Shown here piece by piece: positions 45,183-54,900 of a DNA stretch of 64,000 bases. Position 1 is the first letter of the stretch; every line of letters starts with the position of its first letter. Source of the DNA: Polyangium sp. 15x6 (lineage in GTDB: Bacteria > Myxococcota_A > Polyangia > Polyangiales > Polyangiaceae); assembly GCF_029960785.1 (NCBI RefSeq), contig NZ_JASBQE010000001.1:62001-126000 (forward strand). Direction: 5' to 3'. The translations under genes were made by a program, and so were the position numbers. Under the pieces are notes generated by a model. It did no database searches. It saw nothing but the letters and a program-made list of their open reading frames with translations, and was not told the DNA's origin.

Positions 45183-48083
45183 TTACAGGAAGACCCGCTT
45201 CACCTCGGCGGCGAGAGGTTTTTCCGCCCAGCCCGAAGGCAAGTGCCCGAGGGCGACGCCGATCTTCCCCGTGGCAGAGGGTCGATCGGCGAGCGAGATG
45301 CCCGCGAGGGCCGCGGCGATCGGGGCCGGGAGGCCGCCCGGCGCAGGGTCGCCGTGGGGCATCGTGAGGAGCGCGAGGGCGAGGAGGGCGAGGAGTTTGT
45401 CCTCGGAGGACAATCCAGCGAGTTTGCCGCGCAGGGTGACCGTGGTGCGGCGGAGCTCGGCGCGGAAGAGGCCCTCGCGGGCGGTGTGGCCGCGGCGGAC
45501 GAGGGCCGCGACGGCGGCGAGCGTGGCGCCGAGGTCGGCGTCGAAGAGGCCGTCGGCCTTTTGATGGAGGAGGAGCGCGCGGAGGCCTGCGTCATCGTCC
45601 GAGAGGCGCGGGGCCGCGGGCGGCGCGGATCGGGCCATTTCAGCGGCGGGGGCCGGGGCCCGCTGCGGCGAGGGGGCCCTGGGCGGCGGCGTCGGAGCGC
45701 CGGGCCGCGCAGCCGGCGGCGGCAGGACAAACCCGCCGGGCGGCGCGCCCATGGCGGGGGGAGGGGGCGGACCAAAACCACTTGCCTGCGGGCCAAACCC
45801 GGGTGGCGGGACAAACCCACCGCCCGGCGGCGCGGCCATGGCAGGCGGCGGGGGCGCGTAGAAGTTCGAGCGGAACATGACGTCCTCCTCGGCGGCGTTC
45901 GAAGGCATGGGCAGGGCGACCGGGATCTTTCCTTCGATCGTCACCTTGCGATCGTCCGGATCGACGCCGACGAGCGCGACCTTGCGGTTCACCAGGCCAA
46001 ACGTGGTGCCGAGGCCTTCGAGCGTGTCGTCGTCGTCCGGATCGAATCGATACGTGAGCCGCTTGTTGCGGAGCAGCGCCCAGAGCGTGGCCGCGCCCTC
46101 GGCGCGCGCGTCCGCGGGCACGGTGAGCTCGAGGGCGACGCGCTCTTCCTCGCCGTCCGCGCGTTGTCCGAGGAGGACGAGGCGATCGCCCGGCTCGATT
46201 TTGCCGCGGAACGCGAAGAGGACCGGCTCGGCGGCGAAGAGGTCGATGGGGCTCGGAGGTTCGAGCATCTTCGGGCTCTTGCGCTCGCCGTCGCGCTCGA
46301 CGAGCACCCGAATGCCGGTCCAGAGGGGCGCGGTGATCGCATTCTTGAGCCGCACGAGCGCGCGCTCGAGGTCCTCGTTCGTCGCGACGGGCATGTACGT
46401 GCCGCCGCCGAGCTGCGCGAGCTCGGCGAGCATCGAATGCTGGACGGAGTCGCCGATGCCGAGGACGTGCAGGCGCGTGTCGATGAGCTTTTCCTTGGCT
46501 GTTTTGAGCACGTTCGCCGCATTCGCGACGTCGCCGTCGGTCATGAAGACGACGATCTGCAGCCGGTACGTCTGGTCGGGCGGCGTGGGGTTCGTCCAGG
46601 CAACCGCGACGTCGGTGCCGAGCCGCGCCGAGAGCGCCGCGCGGATGGCCATGGACGCCTGGGTGCCGCCGCGCGCCGTGATGCGGCCGATGAAATCGTC
46701 CGCGGCCTGGAGGTGCTCGTCGTCGAAGGGGACGGGCGAGACCGCGAGCGCTTCGAGTTTGTCGTCGAACGCGATGACGTTGAAGCGGTCCTCGGGCCCG
46801 AGCGAGCGCAAGGCGCCGCGTACGGCGCGGATGGCCGATTGCATGGGCGCGCCGCCCATCGAGCCGGAGCGATCGACGAGGAAGATGACGGAGCGCGGAA
46901 TGACGGGGCCTTCGTCCGCGAACGCCGGCGGGACGATACCGACCGCCGTCGAGGGGCCATTTCGATCGGGGCCGTCGGTCGCATCATGGCGGATCCACAC
47001 GGCGGGTTTTTCACCGCGCGGCCGGTTGATGAGCTCGATCTGCACGTCGCGGTCGAGCGGGGCGTCGTGGATCTCGATGAGCCGCGCGCGCGGGCCGGCC
47101 TGCGAGATGCGCGTCGAGTGCGAGGTGCAGCGAAGGCTCGCGGATTCTTCCGGGCCATCCTCGATCGTGACGTTCACGCCGGCCCGCGCCGCGAGCGTCG
47201 TCGGCCGCGGACGAGCGAGCGCCGCGGCCTCGGTCTCCGTGACGGTCGCCGTTTCTTCCACGTACCGCGGCATGTACGTGAGCGGGACGATGAGGCGGTG
47301 GCCGTCGGCGATCGGCAAGAGCATCTGATCGACCGTGAGCGTGACCTCGACGTCCTCGCCGGGCTCGATCGGCGCGATTCGCAATCGCGCGAGGTCCTCG
47401 CCCTCGGATTCGCCGATCGCGGCCGATTTCCCGGCCTCCACGGCGCGCTCGTACTCGGCGCGCGCCCGACCCCGCGCGCGGATTTTGCCTTCGATCGTGC
47501 GGCCGCCGAGCTTGACGACGAGCTCGCGCAGGGCGGCCATGGGCGGGAGCGGAAAGACGAGGTCGCCCTCCAGCGTGCGGGCGAGATCGTTGTGGAACGT
47601 GACGACGAGGCGGGCCCGCGAGAGGAGGCGATCGACGTGGACGTCGGCGCGGACGGCGCGCACGGAGAGGTAATCGCCGGCTTTCGCGTCGGAGAGCAGC
47701 ACGCCGTTTTCGTTCGGGGCGGGCTTTTTGGGCTGCTTTCGTCGTTTTTGCGGCTTGCCCCAGGGCGCCGTGCGCGGCTGGGTCCAGACCTCGGGCGCGG
47801 CCTCGATTCGCAGGGACGCGTCGCCGATCTCGATCACGTCGCCAGGCGCGAGGTCGAGCGGCTTCTGGATCTGTTCGGCATTGACGAACGTGCCATTCGT
47901 CGAGCCGAGATCCTCGATGCGGATCGTGCCGCCCTGCCATTCGATCCGGGCATGCTTGCGCGAGATGCCGTTCGATCCGATGAGGACGTCGCATTGCTGC
48001 CCGCGGCCGATCAGGATGCTCGGCTTGTCGAACGCGTCGCGCGTCTCTTTCCCCCTCGCCCCCTCGACGACCACCGTGAACAT
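45183..48083 (-). CDS. FHA-VIT-vWA protein
   Basis: This is a 966-residue protein. An FHA domain comes first (about residues 1-95: ILIGRGQQCDVLIGSNGISRKH, STNGTFVN). A VIT domain follows (about 120-260: VFPLPPMAALRELVVKLGGR, ARAEYERAVEAGKSAAI), then a vWA domain (about 370-560) with metal site VIFLVDRSGSMGGAPM. After a beta-rich part, a Pro/Gly linker (about 745-835) leads to a C-terminal helical domain (about 845-966). VIT-vWA proteins resemble inter-alpha-trypsin inhibitor heavy chains. The FHA domain and the lack of a signal peptide suggest cytoplasmic, kinase-linked assembly here. ATG 48083 begins the FHA strand. Confidence 0.9.
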   Translation of the reverse strand: MFTVVVEGARGKETRDAFDKPSILIGRGQQCDVLIGSNGISRKHARIEWQGGTIRIEDLGSTNGTFVNAEQIQKPLDLAPGDVIEIGDASLRIEAAPEVWTQPRTAPWGKPQKRRKQPKKPAPNENGVLLSDAKAGDYLSVRAVRADVHVDRLLSRARLVVTFHNDLARTLEGDLVFPLPPMAALRELVVKLGGRTIEGKIRARGRARAEYERAVEAGKSAAIGESEGEDLARLRIAPIEPGEDVEVTLTVDQMLLPIADGHRLIVPLTYMPRYVEETATVTETEAAALARPRPTTLAARAGVNVTIEDGPEESASLRCTSHSTRISQAGPRARLIEIHDAPLDRDVQIELINRPRGEKPAVWIRHDATDGPDRNGPSTAVGIVPPAFADEGPVIPRSVIFLVDRSGSMGGAPMQSAIRAVRGALRSLGPEDRFNVIAFDDKLEALAVSPVPFDDEHLQAADDFIGRITARGGTQASMAIRAALSARLGTDVAVAWTNPTPPDQTYRLQIVVFMTDGDVANAANVLKTAKEKLIDTRLHVLGIGDSVQHSMLAELAQLGGGTYMPVATNEDLERALVRLKNAITAPLWTGIRVLVERDGERKSPKMLEPPSPIDLFAAEPVLFAFRGKIEPGDRLVLLGQRADGEEERVALELTVPADARAEGAATLWALLRNKRLTYRFDPDDDDTLEGLGTTFGLVNRKVALVGVDPDDRKVTIEGKIPVALPMPSNAAEEDVMFRSNFYAPPPPAMAAPPGGGFVPPPGFGPQASGFGPPPPPAMGAPPGGFVLPPPAARPGAPTPPPRAPSPQRAPAPAAEMARSAPPAAPRLSDDDAGLRALLLHQKADGLFDADLGATLAAVAALVRRGHTAREGLFRAELRRTTVTLRGKLAGLSSEDKLLALLALALLTMPHGDPAPGGLPAPIAAALAGISLADRPSATGKIGVALGHLPSGWAEKPLAAEVKRVFL

Positions 48084-48160
48084 GCCCGCCTCCTCACACA
48101 CGCATTTCAGGAACGGTCCCGGGCGTCAAGGGTTGACGCGCAGAGCGAGGGCTTCCTAGC

Positions 48161-49696
48161 ATGCTCGCAATGCTGGCCGAACGCCTCGGGACCGCTGAAA
48201 AAACGGGCAAGCTCGATCTGCGTGGCCTCGTGCTCGGCCAGGCGCCGCCCGCGATCCGCGCGCTGCGGAACCTCGTCGAGCTCGATCTCGGGAGCAATGC
48301 CCTCGCCGAGGTGCCGGCGTGGCTCGGCGAGCTCACGTCGCTCGAGGTGCTCCGGCTCGAGCGCAACGCCCTCGAAGACCTGCCCCGCAAGCTCGGGCGG
48401 CTCGACAAGCTGCGCGTCCTCGATCTCAGCCAGAACAAGCTCCCGGACGTGCCCTCGTTCATCGCGGATCTGCCGGCGCTCGCGTCGCTCGACCTCGCCC
48501 AGAACCGCATCGAGTCCGTGCCGCGGTGGCTCGCGGACCGGAAGGCGCTCCGGGCGCTCGCGCTCGGGAAGAACCCGCTCGAAGCGTTCCCCGAGCCGGT
48601 GCTCGCGCTCTCGAACCTCGCGGAGCTCGGGCTGTCGGGGCTCGGGTTCGAGGCGCTGCCGGGGAATCTCGGCGCGCTCTCGGCGCTCCGGAAGCTCGAC
48701 CTCGGGGACAACCGGCTCTCGGGGCTGCCCGCGTCGATCGGTAAACTCGGCGCGCTCGCGGCGCTCGTGCTGCGGGGAAATCGGCTCACGGAGCTGCCGC
48801 CCATGCTTCCGGGGCTGCGGCTGCGCGCGCTCGACGTGTCGGGCAACCGCATCGGCGCGCTGCCGCTCGCAGGGCACGCGTGGGACGAGATGGAGGCGCT
48901 CGAGCTCGGCGACAACCCGCTCGTCGTGCTGCCCGAGGAGGTCGCGGCGTTCGGTTCGCTCGGACGGCTCGACTTGCGAAACACCTGGCTCGAGAGCCTG
49001 CCGGATGCGTTCGCGCGCCTCACGAGGCTCCGGACGTTGCTCCTCGCAGGATCGCCCGTGGGGCTGCGCGACGGAAGACCCCCGGACGTGATCTTCACGC
49101 TGGAGGGGCTCGAGGAGCTCGATCTGTCGCTCACGGGGATCACGGCGCTGCCCGAGGCGCTCTCCTGGCTCTCGCGCCTCAAGTTCTTGTGGCTGCAAGG
49201 AAATCCGCTCGCGAGTATCCCGGCCGCGCTGCGATCGATGCAGCACATCGAAGAGATCGATCTCACGGACACGCCGTTCGGCCGGACCGACGAGGTCGAG
49301 GCGCTGACGCTGGCGCTGCCGAAGACGCGTGTGGTGTGCGTCGATTGGGCGGCGACGTACCGCTCGATGCTGGAGGATATTTACATCCTGCGGGATGATA
49401 CGGGGCTCGACGACGTCGAGATCGCGAAGTGGGTGGTCGCACGGGAGCGCGGGGGGCGTTTGCCGGCGGCGGGGCGGCTGCGCCCGGTGGACGAGGAGGT
49501 GCTCACGCGGCTGCACGCGCTGGTGTGCGTGCAGGCGCCGCGGCGGCGCGTGACGACGCGGGGCGCGGTGGGGGTATTGATCGACCTCGTGGCGAAGGAT
49601 CAGCTCGGCTGGCACGAGGTGCTGGAGCAGCTGCTCGACGGCGCGCAAGCGAGCGGCGGGACGAAGAGCCGCCGCAGCGGAGACACGGGTCGATGA
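48161..49696 (+). CDS. Leucine-rich-repeat protein
   Basis: The 511-residue cytoplasmic protein has about 14 leucine-rich repeats of about 23 residues, consensus LxxLxxLDLGxNxLxxLPxxL (for example NLVELDLGSNALAEVPAWLG). They form a horseshoe for protein binding. The last 120 residues are helical and not LRR (DWAATYRSMLEDIYILRDD, VLIDLVAKDQLGWHEVLEQLL). Start codons at 48161 and 48170 are both possible. Its stop overlaps the next gene's ATG by four bases, so it is coupled to a PAS-STAS sensor and may serve as its partner scaffold. Confidence 0.9.
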   Translation: MLAMLAERLGTAEKTGKLDLRGLVLGQAPPAIRALRNLVELDLGSNALAEVPAWLGELTSLEVLRLERNALEDLPRKLGRLDKLRVLDLSQNKLPDVPSFIADLPALASLDLAQNRIESVPRWLADRKALRALALGKNPLEAFPEPVLALSNLAELGLSGLGFEALPGNLGALSALRKLDLGDNRLSGLPASIGKLGALAALVLRGNRLTELPPMLPGLRLRALDVSGNRIGALPLAGHAWDEMEALELGDNPLVVLPEEVAAFGSLGRLDLRNTWLESLPDAFARLTRLRTLLLAGSPVGLRDGRPPDVIFTLEGLEELDLSLTGITALPEALSWLSRLKFLWLQGNPLASIPAALRSMQHIEEIDLTDTPFGRTDEVEALTLALPKTRVVCVDWAATYRSMLEDIYILRDDTGLDDVEIAKWVVARERGGRLPAAGRLRPVDEEVLTRLHALVCVQAPRRRVTTRGAVGVLIDLVAKDQLGWHEVLEQLLDGAQASGGTKSRRSGDTGR

Positions 49697-50952
49697 CGGA
49701 CGGCGCGACGCGGATCGCGGAGCTCGAAGCGGAGGTCCGAGTGCTCCGCGCGCGCGTCGCGGAGCTCGAAGCAGAGGTCGCGGGAAGACCGCCGGTCGCC
49801 GAGGCGTGCTTCGACGAGGCGTTCATCGGGTCGTTCGGGCGGGCGACGATCGGCTGGAACCTCGAAGGGATCGTGACGCGCTGGAGCGAGGAGGCGGCGC
49901 GGCTGCTCGGCCATTCGCGTGAGCAGGCGCTGGGGATGCGGGTCACGGACCTGATGGGCACCCACGAGCGGACGCCGGAGGAGCTGCGGCAATGGGCCGA
50001 TCGGATGATGTCGCGCTCGATGGCGACGATGCGGGCCCAGTACATGACGCGCGACGGTCGGTCCATGCAGTTGCAATGGTCGCACACGGTGCTGCGCGAC
50101 GCGGAGGGGCAGGCGACGGAAGTCCTGTCGGAGGTCGAGGACGTGACCGATCAGCAGGCCACGGAGCGCGCGCTGCGCGATAGCCAGCGGCTCCTGCTCG
50201 CGGTGCTCGACAACACGCCGAGCTACGTGTTCATCAAGGACACGCAGGGGCGGTTCTTGCTGGTCAATCGGCAGGTCGAGGCGTACCTCGGCAAATCACG
50301 CGCCGAAATCGCGGGTTTGACCGATTACGACGTTTTCCCACGCGACGTCGCGACGTTTTTCCACCGGCAGGACGAGGAGGCGCTCCGGACGGGTCGTGCC
50401 ATGCAGTACGAGCAGACCTTGCCGTCGCCGGACGGGCCGCTCTCGTACCTGGCGCTGAAGTTCCCCGTGCTCGACGCGCAGGCGAATCCGATGGCGATCG
50501 CGGTGATCTCCACGGACATCACACAGCGCAGGCGCGCCGAGGAGGAGCAAGCCCTGCTGCGCGATCAGGTGATCGAGGCGCAAAAGGCCGCGCTGCGGGA
50601 GCTGTCGACGCCGCTGATGCCGCTCGCCGAGGGGGTCGTGGCGCTGCCGCTCGTGGGCGCGATCGACGCCGAGCGGGCCGAGGAGATCATGAATACGCTG
50701 CTCGACGGCGTGAACCGGTACGGGGCGCATACGGCGATCCTCGACGTGACGGGGGTCCGGAACATGGACATCGACGTCGCGGGCGCGCTCGTCCGGGCGG
50801 CGCGCGCGGCCGAGCTGCTCGGGGCGCGCGTGGTGATCACGGGGATCCGCGGCGAGGTGGCGCAGACGCTCGTGCACCTCGGCGAGGGCTTCGGCGGCCT
50901 CACCACGCGCTCGACGCTGCGAGCAGGGATCGCCTGGGCGCTCAGGCGTTGA
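49693..50952 (+). CDS. PAS-PAS-STAS sensor of RsbR type
   Basis: The 419-residue protein has an N-terminal coiled coil (IAELEAEVRVLRARVAELEAE). A first PAS domain follows (about residues 40-160; ATIGWNLEGIVTRWSEEAARL), a second at about 175-290 (LDNTPSYVFIKDTQGRFLLVN) and a C-terminal STAS domain (about 300-419). The STAS domain carries the phosphorylatable threonine positions of stressosome RsbR proteins (LDVTGV and VITGIRGEVAQT). It is coupled to the LRR gene. No RsbS, RsbT or sigma-B partner is in the window. A related STAS end occurs on the large protein at 51925. Confidence 0.9.
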   Translation: MTDGATRIAELEAEVRVLRARVAELEAEVAGRPPVAEACFDEAFIGSFGRATIGWNLEGIVTRWSEEAARLLGHSREQALGMRVTDLMGTHERTPEELRQWADRMMSRSMATMRAQYMTRDGRSMQLQWSHTVLRDAEGQATEVLSEVEDVTDQQATERALRDSQRLLLAVLDNTPSYVFIKDTQGRFLLVNRQVEAYLGKSRAEIAGLTDYDVFPRDVATFFHRQDEEALRTGRAMQYEQTLPSPDGPLSYLALKFPVLDAQANPMAIAVISTDITQRRRAEEEQALLRDQVIEAQKAALRELSTPLMPLAEGVVALPLVGAIDAERAEEIMNTLLDGVNRYGAHTAILDVTGVRNMDIDVAGALVRAARAAELLGARVVITGIRGEVAQTLVHLGEGFGGLTTRSTLRAGIAWALRR

Positions 50953-51373
50953 GGTCGGCGCGGTAGGGCTCGAGCGTGGCGCGGAAGGCGTCGGTCCAGG
51001 GCACGGGCCGGTGCGTCGTGGGATCGACGCGCACGACGGTGCGGGTGCCGCGGGCGAAGTCCTCGTCCTGGTCGGTGGGCAGGACGCGGAACCCGAAGGT
51101 GAGACTCGAACGACCGAGTTTCTCGATCCAGACCCGGACGCGCACGTCGCGGACGCCGACGACGGGGCGGAGATATTCGATGTTGTTGGCGCGGACGAAG
51201 TGGAACTGGTCGGGGTTCTTCTGGGCGTCGAGGACGCCGCCCCACCCGAGGTGCTTCCAGAAGGAGCCGATCGTGCGCTCGAAGAGGAGGAGATACCGGG
51301 CGTTGTGCAGGATCTGGAAGGCGTCGAGGTCGTCGAAGTAGACGCCCATGAGCGTCTCGTGGAAGCGGGCCAT
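50942..51373 (-). CDS. Acyl-CoA thioesterase (4HBT, hotdog fold)
   Basis: The 143-residue hotdog-fold protein hydrolyses an acyl-CoA thioester. The active-site region VYFDDLDAFQILHNARYL resembles 4-hydroxybenzoyl-CoA thioesterase/YbgC (Asp then His-Asn). RANNIEYLRPVVGVRDVRVRVWIEKLGRSSL is the central helix-strand part. The length matches the family. It overlaps the end of the PAS-STAS gene by 11 bp on the opposite strand. Confidence 0.88.
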   Translation of the reverse strand: MARFHETLMGVYFDDLDAFQILHNARYLLLFERTIGSFWKHLGWGGVLDAQKNPDQFHFVRANNIEYLRPVVGVRDVRVRVWIEKLGRSSLTFGFRVLPTDQDEDFARGTRTVVRVDPTTHRPVPWTDAFRATLEPYRADLNA

Positions 51374-51391
51374 GGTGGCGGAGAATAGCAG

Positions 51392-51754
51392 CTAGCCGGA
51401 AGAGTCGAGCCTGTGCGTGGCCCACGCCTGCGTGGACGCCGCGCGGAGGGCGGCGACGCGGACGAGGAGCACGGCGCAGCCCGGGAGGTATACGGCCGAG
51501 ACGCGCGCGCCGAGCGGGACGAGGACGATCGCGACGACACAAACGGCGACGCCGATCCACGCGAGGGCGACGCCGAGCGCGCGCAGGCGCTCGCGGGGGA
51601 CGGCGGGCACGAGCGCGACGATCGCGAGGTAAGCCGCGAGGAAAAACGAGCGGTGCGCGAGCGCCGAGCCGATGAGCGCCACGAGGAGCCCGGCCGATAC
51701 GAGGAGCGGGAGCGGCGCTTCGGACGGCGGCGTGCGCGGAGGTGCAGGGGCCAT
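51392..51754 (-). CDS. Small membrane protein
   Basis: The 120-residue protein has four predicted transmembrane helices (LLVSAGLLVALIGSALA, FFLAAYLAIVALVPAV, LGVALAWIGVAVCVVAIVLV, VYLPGCAVLLVRVAAL). I place the start at ATG 51754, where the hydrophobic protein begins; more upstream codons have poor bias. The function is unknown. It ends 18 bp from the thioesterase gene and may be cotranscribed with it. Confidence 0.68.
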   Translation of the reverse strand: MAPAPPRTPPSEAPLPLLVSAGLLVALIGSALAHRSFFLAAYLAIVALVPAVPRERLRALGVALAWIGVAVCVVAIVLVPLGARVSAVYLPGCAVLLVRVAALRAASTQAWATHRLDSSG

Positions 51755-51924
51755 AGCGGCGAACGCGGCGAGGTTCAACGCGGTACCATACCCGGTCGCA
51801 TCGTGCCGGCACGCCAAGAACTTGTCTCCGCAATGCAAACCGTGGTTCGTGTTTCGGACCACAAATAGGTCGTTCCGGACCAACGTCGATGCGAGCCCGG
51901 TTGACGCGAGGCGCGAGGGGACGG

Positions 51925-54900
51925 ATGGCTGTGCCGATGCGGTTCTGGCTGGAGGGGCACACGCTCACGGAGGTCGTCCTCGAGGGGGAAGTGACGACGC
52001 TTTATCGAGGGTACCGGGACGTCGATGGAGCGCCGGTCCTCGTGGAGGCGCTGAACGAGGATTACCCGGCCGCGCGGGACGTGGCGCGGATCCGGCACGA
52101 ATTCTTGGTGATGCGAGGGCTCGCGCTGCCGAGCGTGCCCGAGGCGCTCGGGCTTTCGCCGTGTCGCAACGGCGTGGCGCTCGTGCTTTCGGACGCGGGC
52201 AAACGGCCGCTCCTCCAGCGGATGCGCGCCGGGCGGCAGAATGTGGGCGCGGTGCTCCGGCTCGGCGCCTCGATCGCGCGCGCGCTCGACCGCGTGCACC
52301 TCGTGGGGCTCGTGCACAAGGATATCTGCCCCGCGAATATCCTGGTCGACGACGGGACGCTGGAGGTGGAGCTCGTCGGATTCGGCCACGCCTCGCGGCT
52401 GCCCCGGGAAGACGCACGCATCGCGGCGGCCTCGGCGATCGAAGGGACGCTCGCGTACATGGCGCCGGAGCAAACGGGCCGGATGAACCGCGTCGTGGAC
52501 CATCGCGCGGACCTCTATGCGCTCGGCGTGACGCTGTACGAGCTCGCGACCGGCGCGCTGCCCTTCGTGATGGAAGATCCGCTCGAGCTCGCGCACGCCC
52601 ACATCGCGCGCGCGCCCGTGCCGCCGCACGTGCTCGCGCCGGAGCTGCCACGCGTGGTGTCGGACATCATCGTCAAGCTGCTGGCGAAATCGGCCGACGA
52701 CCGCTACCAGCGCGCGCGGGGGCTCGAAGCGGACCTCGCCGCGTGCGCGTCCGCGTGGGAGGAGCACGGGCAGATCGCGCCGTTCCGGCTCGGCAAGCAC
52801 GACCTCGGCGCGGAGCTCGTGCTGCCGCAAAGGCTCTACGGGCGGGAGCGGGAGCGGCAGCAGATGGCCCAGGCGTTCGAGCGCGCCGCATCCGGGCGGC
52901 TCGGGGTGATCGTGCTGTCGGGGCCGGTCGGCGTGGGCAAGTCGACGCTCGCGCGTGAGCTCGAGAGCGCGGCGGCGCTGCGCGGGGGGATCTTCGCGGA
53001 GGGCAGGGCCGACGCGGTCGGGAGCCGCGCGCCGTGTGGGCTGCTCTCGTCGGCGCTGCGGGACCTCGTGCGGCGGATCCTCGGCGGGCCGCCCGAGGAC
53101 GCGCGGGCGTTCTTGCGGGAGCTCGCGCGGACGGTCGACGCGGGCTCGGCGGCGCTGTTCGCCCTCGTCCCGGAGCTCGAAGGGGCGCTCGGCGAGCGGG
53201 AGGCGCATCCGCCGATGTCGGCGGCGGCGTCGAGCGGGAAGCTCGCGGTGCTCGTGCGCGCGCTGCTCGACGCGGCGAGTCGGCAAGGGCCGCTCGTGCT
53301 GTTCCTCGACGACATCGGCGCGTCCGACGCGGACTCGATCTCCGTGGTGCGGGTCCTCTGCGCGGACCCTTCGGCGAAGCAGCTCTGCGTGGTGCTGTCG
53401 CGGCAAGAGAGCGCGCCGTCCGACGAGGCGCGGCTCCTCGATCTGCAAGAGCTGCGGCAGACGGGCGTCTGCGTGACCGAGATCGCGCTCGGGCCGCTCG
53501 CGCCCTCGGATGTGCGCGCGCTGCTCGGCGATGCGCTCGGAGCGTCGGAGGATCGTGTCGCCGATCTCGCGGACGTGCTCGCGGCGGCGACGCACGGGAG
53601 CCCCTTCCTCTTGCGTGAGGCCCTGCGCGCGCTTCACGCCGAGGGGTTCGTGCGGTTCGACGCGGGCGCGGGCGCCTTCCGCTGGGACGTCGAGCTCGTG
53701 CGCGACCACCTCGGCGCCGAGGGCGCGCGGGATCTCGTCAGCGAGCGGATCGCCGCGTTGCCGGCGCGCTCGCAGCGGATCCTGGAGCTCGCCGCATGCC
53801 TCGGCCCGAGCTTCGACCTCGACACGCTCGCGTGCGTGGCCGAGCGAGAGCCGGCCGCCGTCGCCCAGGACCTCTGGCCCGCGCTCGAAGCGGGCCTCGT
53901 CCTGCCGCTCTCGTCCGATTATCGCTTCGCGCACAGCTCCGCGACGCCGCCGCCGCCGGGGGAGGGGTGGGAGGTGCCGTACGCCTTCTCCCACGAGCGC
54001 GTGCACGAGGCCGTCTACGCGCGGATCCCCGATTCACGGCGGCAGGACGAGCACCTCCGGCTCGGCGAGATCCTTTCGTCCCGCGGGGAGCACGGCGATC
54101 GCGACATGCTGGCGGCGGTCCGCCAGCAGAACCGGGGGCTCGCGTCGATGCGCGACGCGGGGCAGCGACGCGCCCTCGCCGAGCGGGATCTGCTCGCGGG
54201 CCGGAGGCTCCAGGCGATCGGCGCGCTCTCCGAGGCGATCGCATGCTTCGAGGCGGGGCTTCTGGCCCTCGCCGGGGACGAGCCCCACGCGCTCTGGTTC
54301 GATCTGACCCGCGAGCTCTGCGCCTGCCTCGTCACGCGCGAGCCGCGCGGAGCCGCCGAGTCGCTCGTCGCGGCGCTCGCCCGCGGGGCGCGGTCGAAGC
54401 TCGAACGGATCGAGGCCGAGCGGCTGGAGGTCGCTCGGCAGGCGGCCGCCGGTCACCCGATCGAGGCGCTCCGCGTGGGCGCGCGGGACCTCGGCGAGCT
54501 CGCGTTCGTCGTGCCGGACAGCGAGGCCGAGCGGCGCGCGGCGCTCGGCCAGAAGGCGCAGGCGATCGAGGCCGAGCTCGCCGGCCGCGCGCCCACGTCG
54601 CTCCTTTCGTTGCCCGTCGCGCGGAGCCCGGAGGCCGTGGCCACGATGGCGCTCCTCCTCGAGTTGCTCGCGCCGGCGGGCGCCGTGAGCCGCTCGGCCA
54701 CGGGGCTCGTCGCGGCCGCGCTGGTGCGCGCGTCCATGGCGCACGGCAACACCGAGGCGTCGGCCGTCGGCTATGCGGCGTACGGCGCCGCGTTGTTCGT
54801 CCTTCCCGAGCTCTCCGAGGCCGGCCAGGCGTTCGGCGATGTCGCGCTCGCGCTCGCGGAGGACCTCGGCGAGGGGCCGCTCGCTTGCCGCGTCCACCTC

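Noticed and set aside
45243..49091. 1282-residue open frame on the plus strand
   Set aside because: It is antisense to the FHA-VIT-vWA gene and then runs in a wrong frame of the LRR gene. The protein is Arg/Glu-rich and has no domain.
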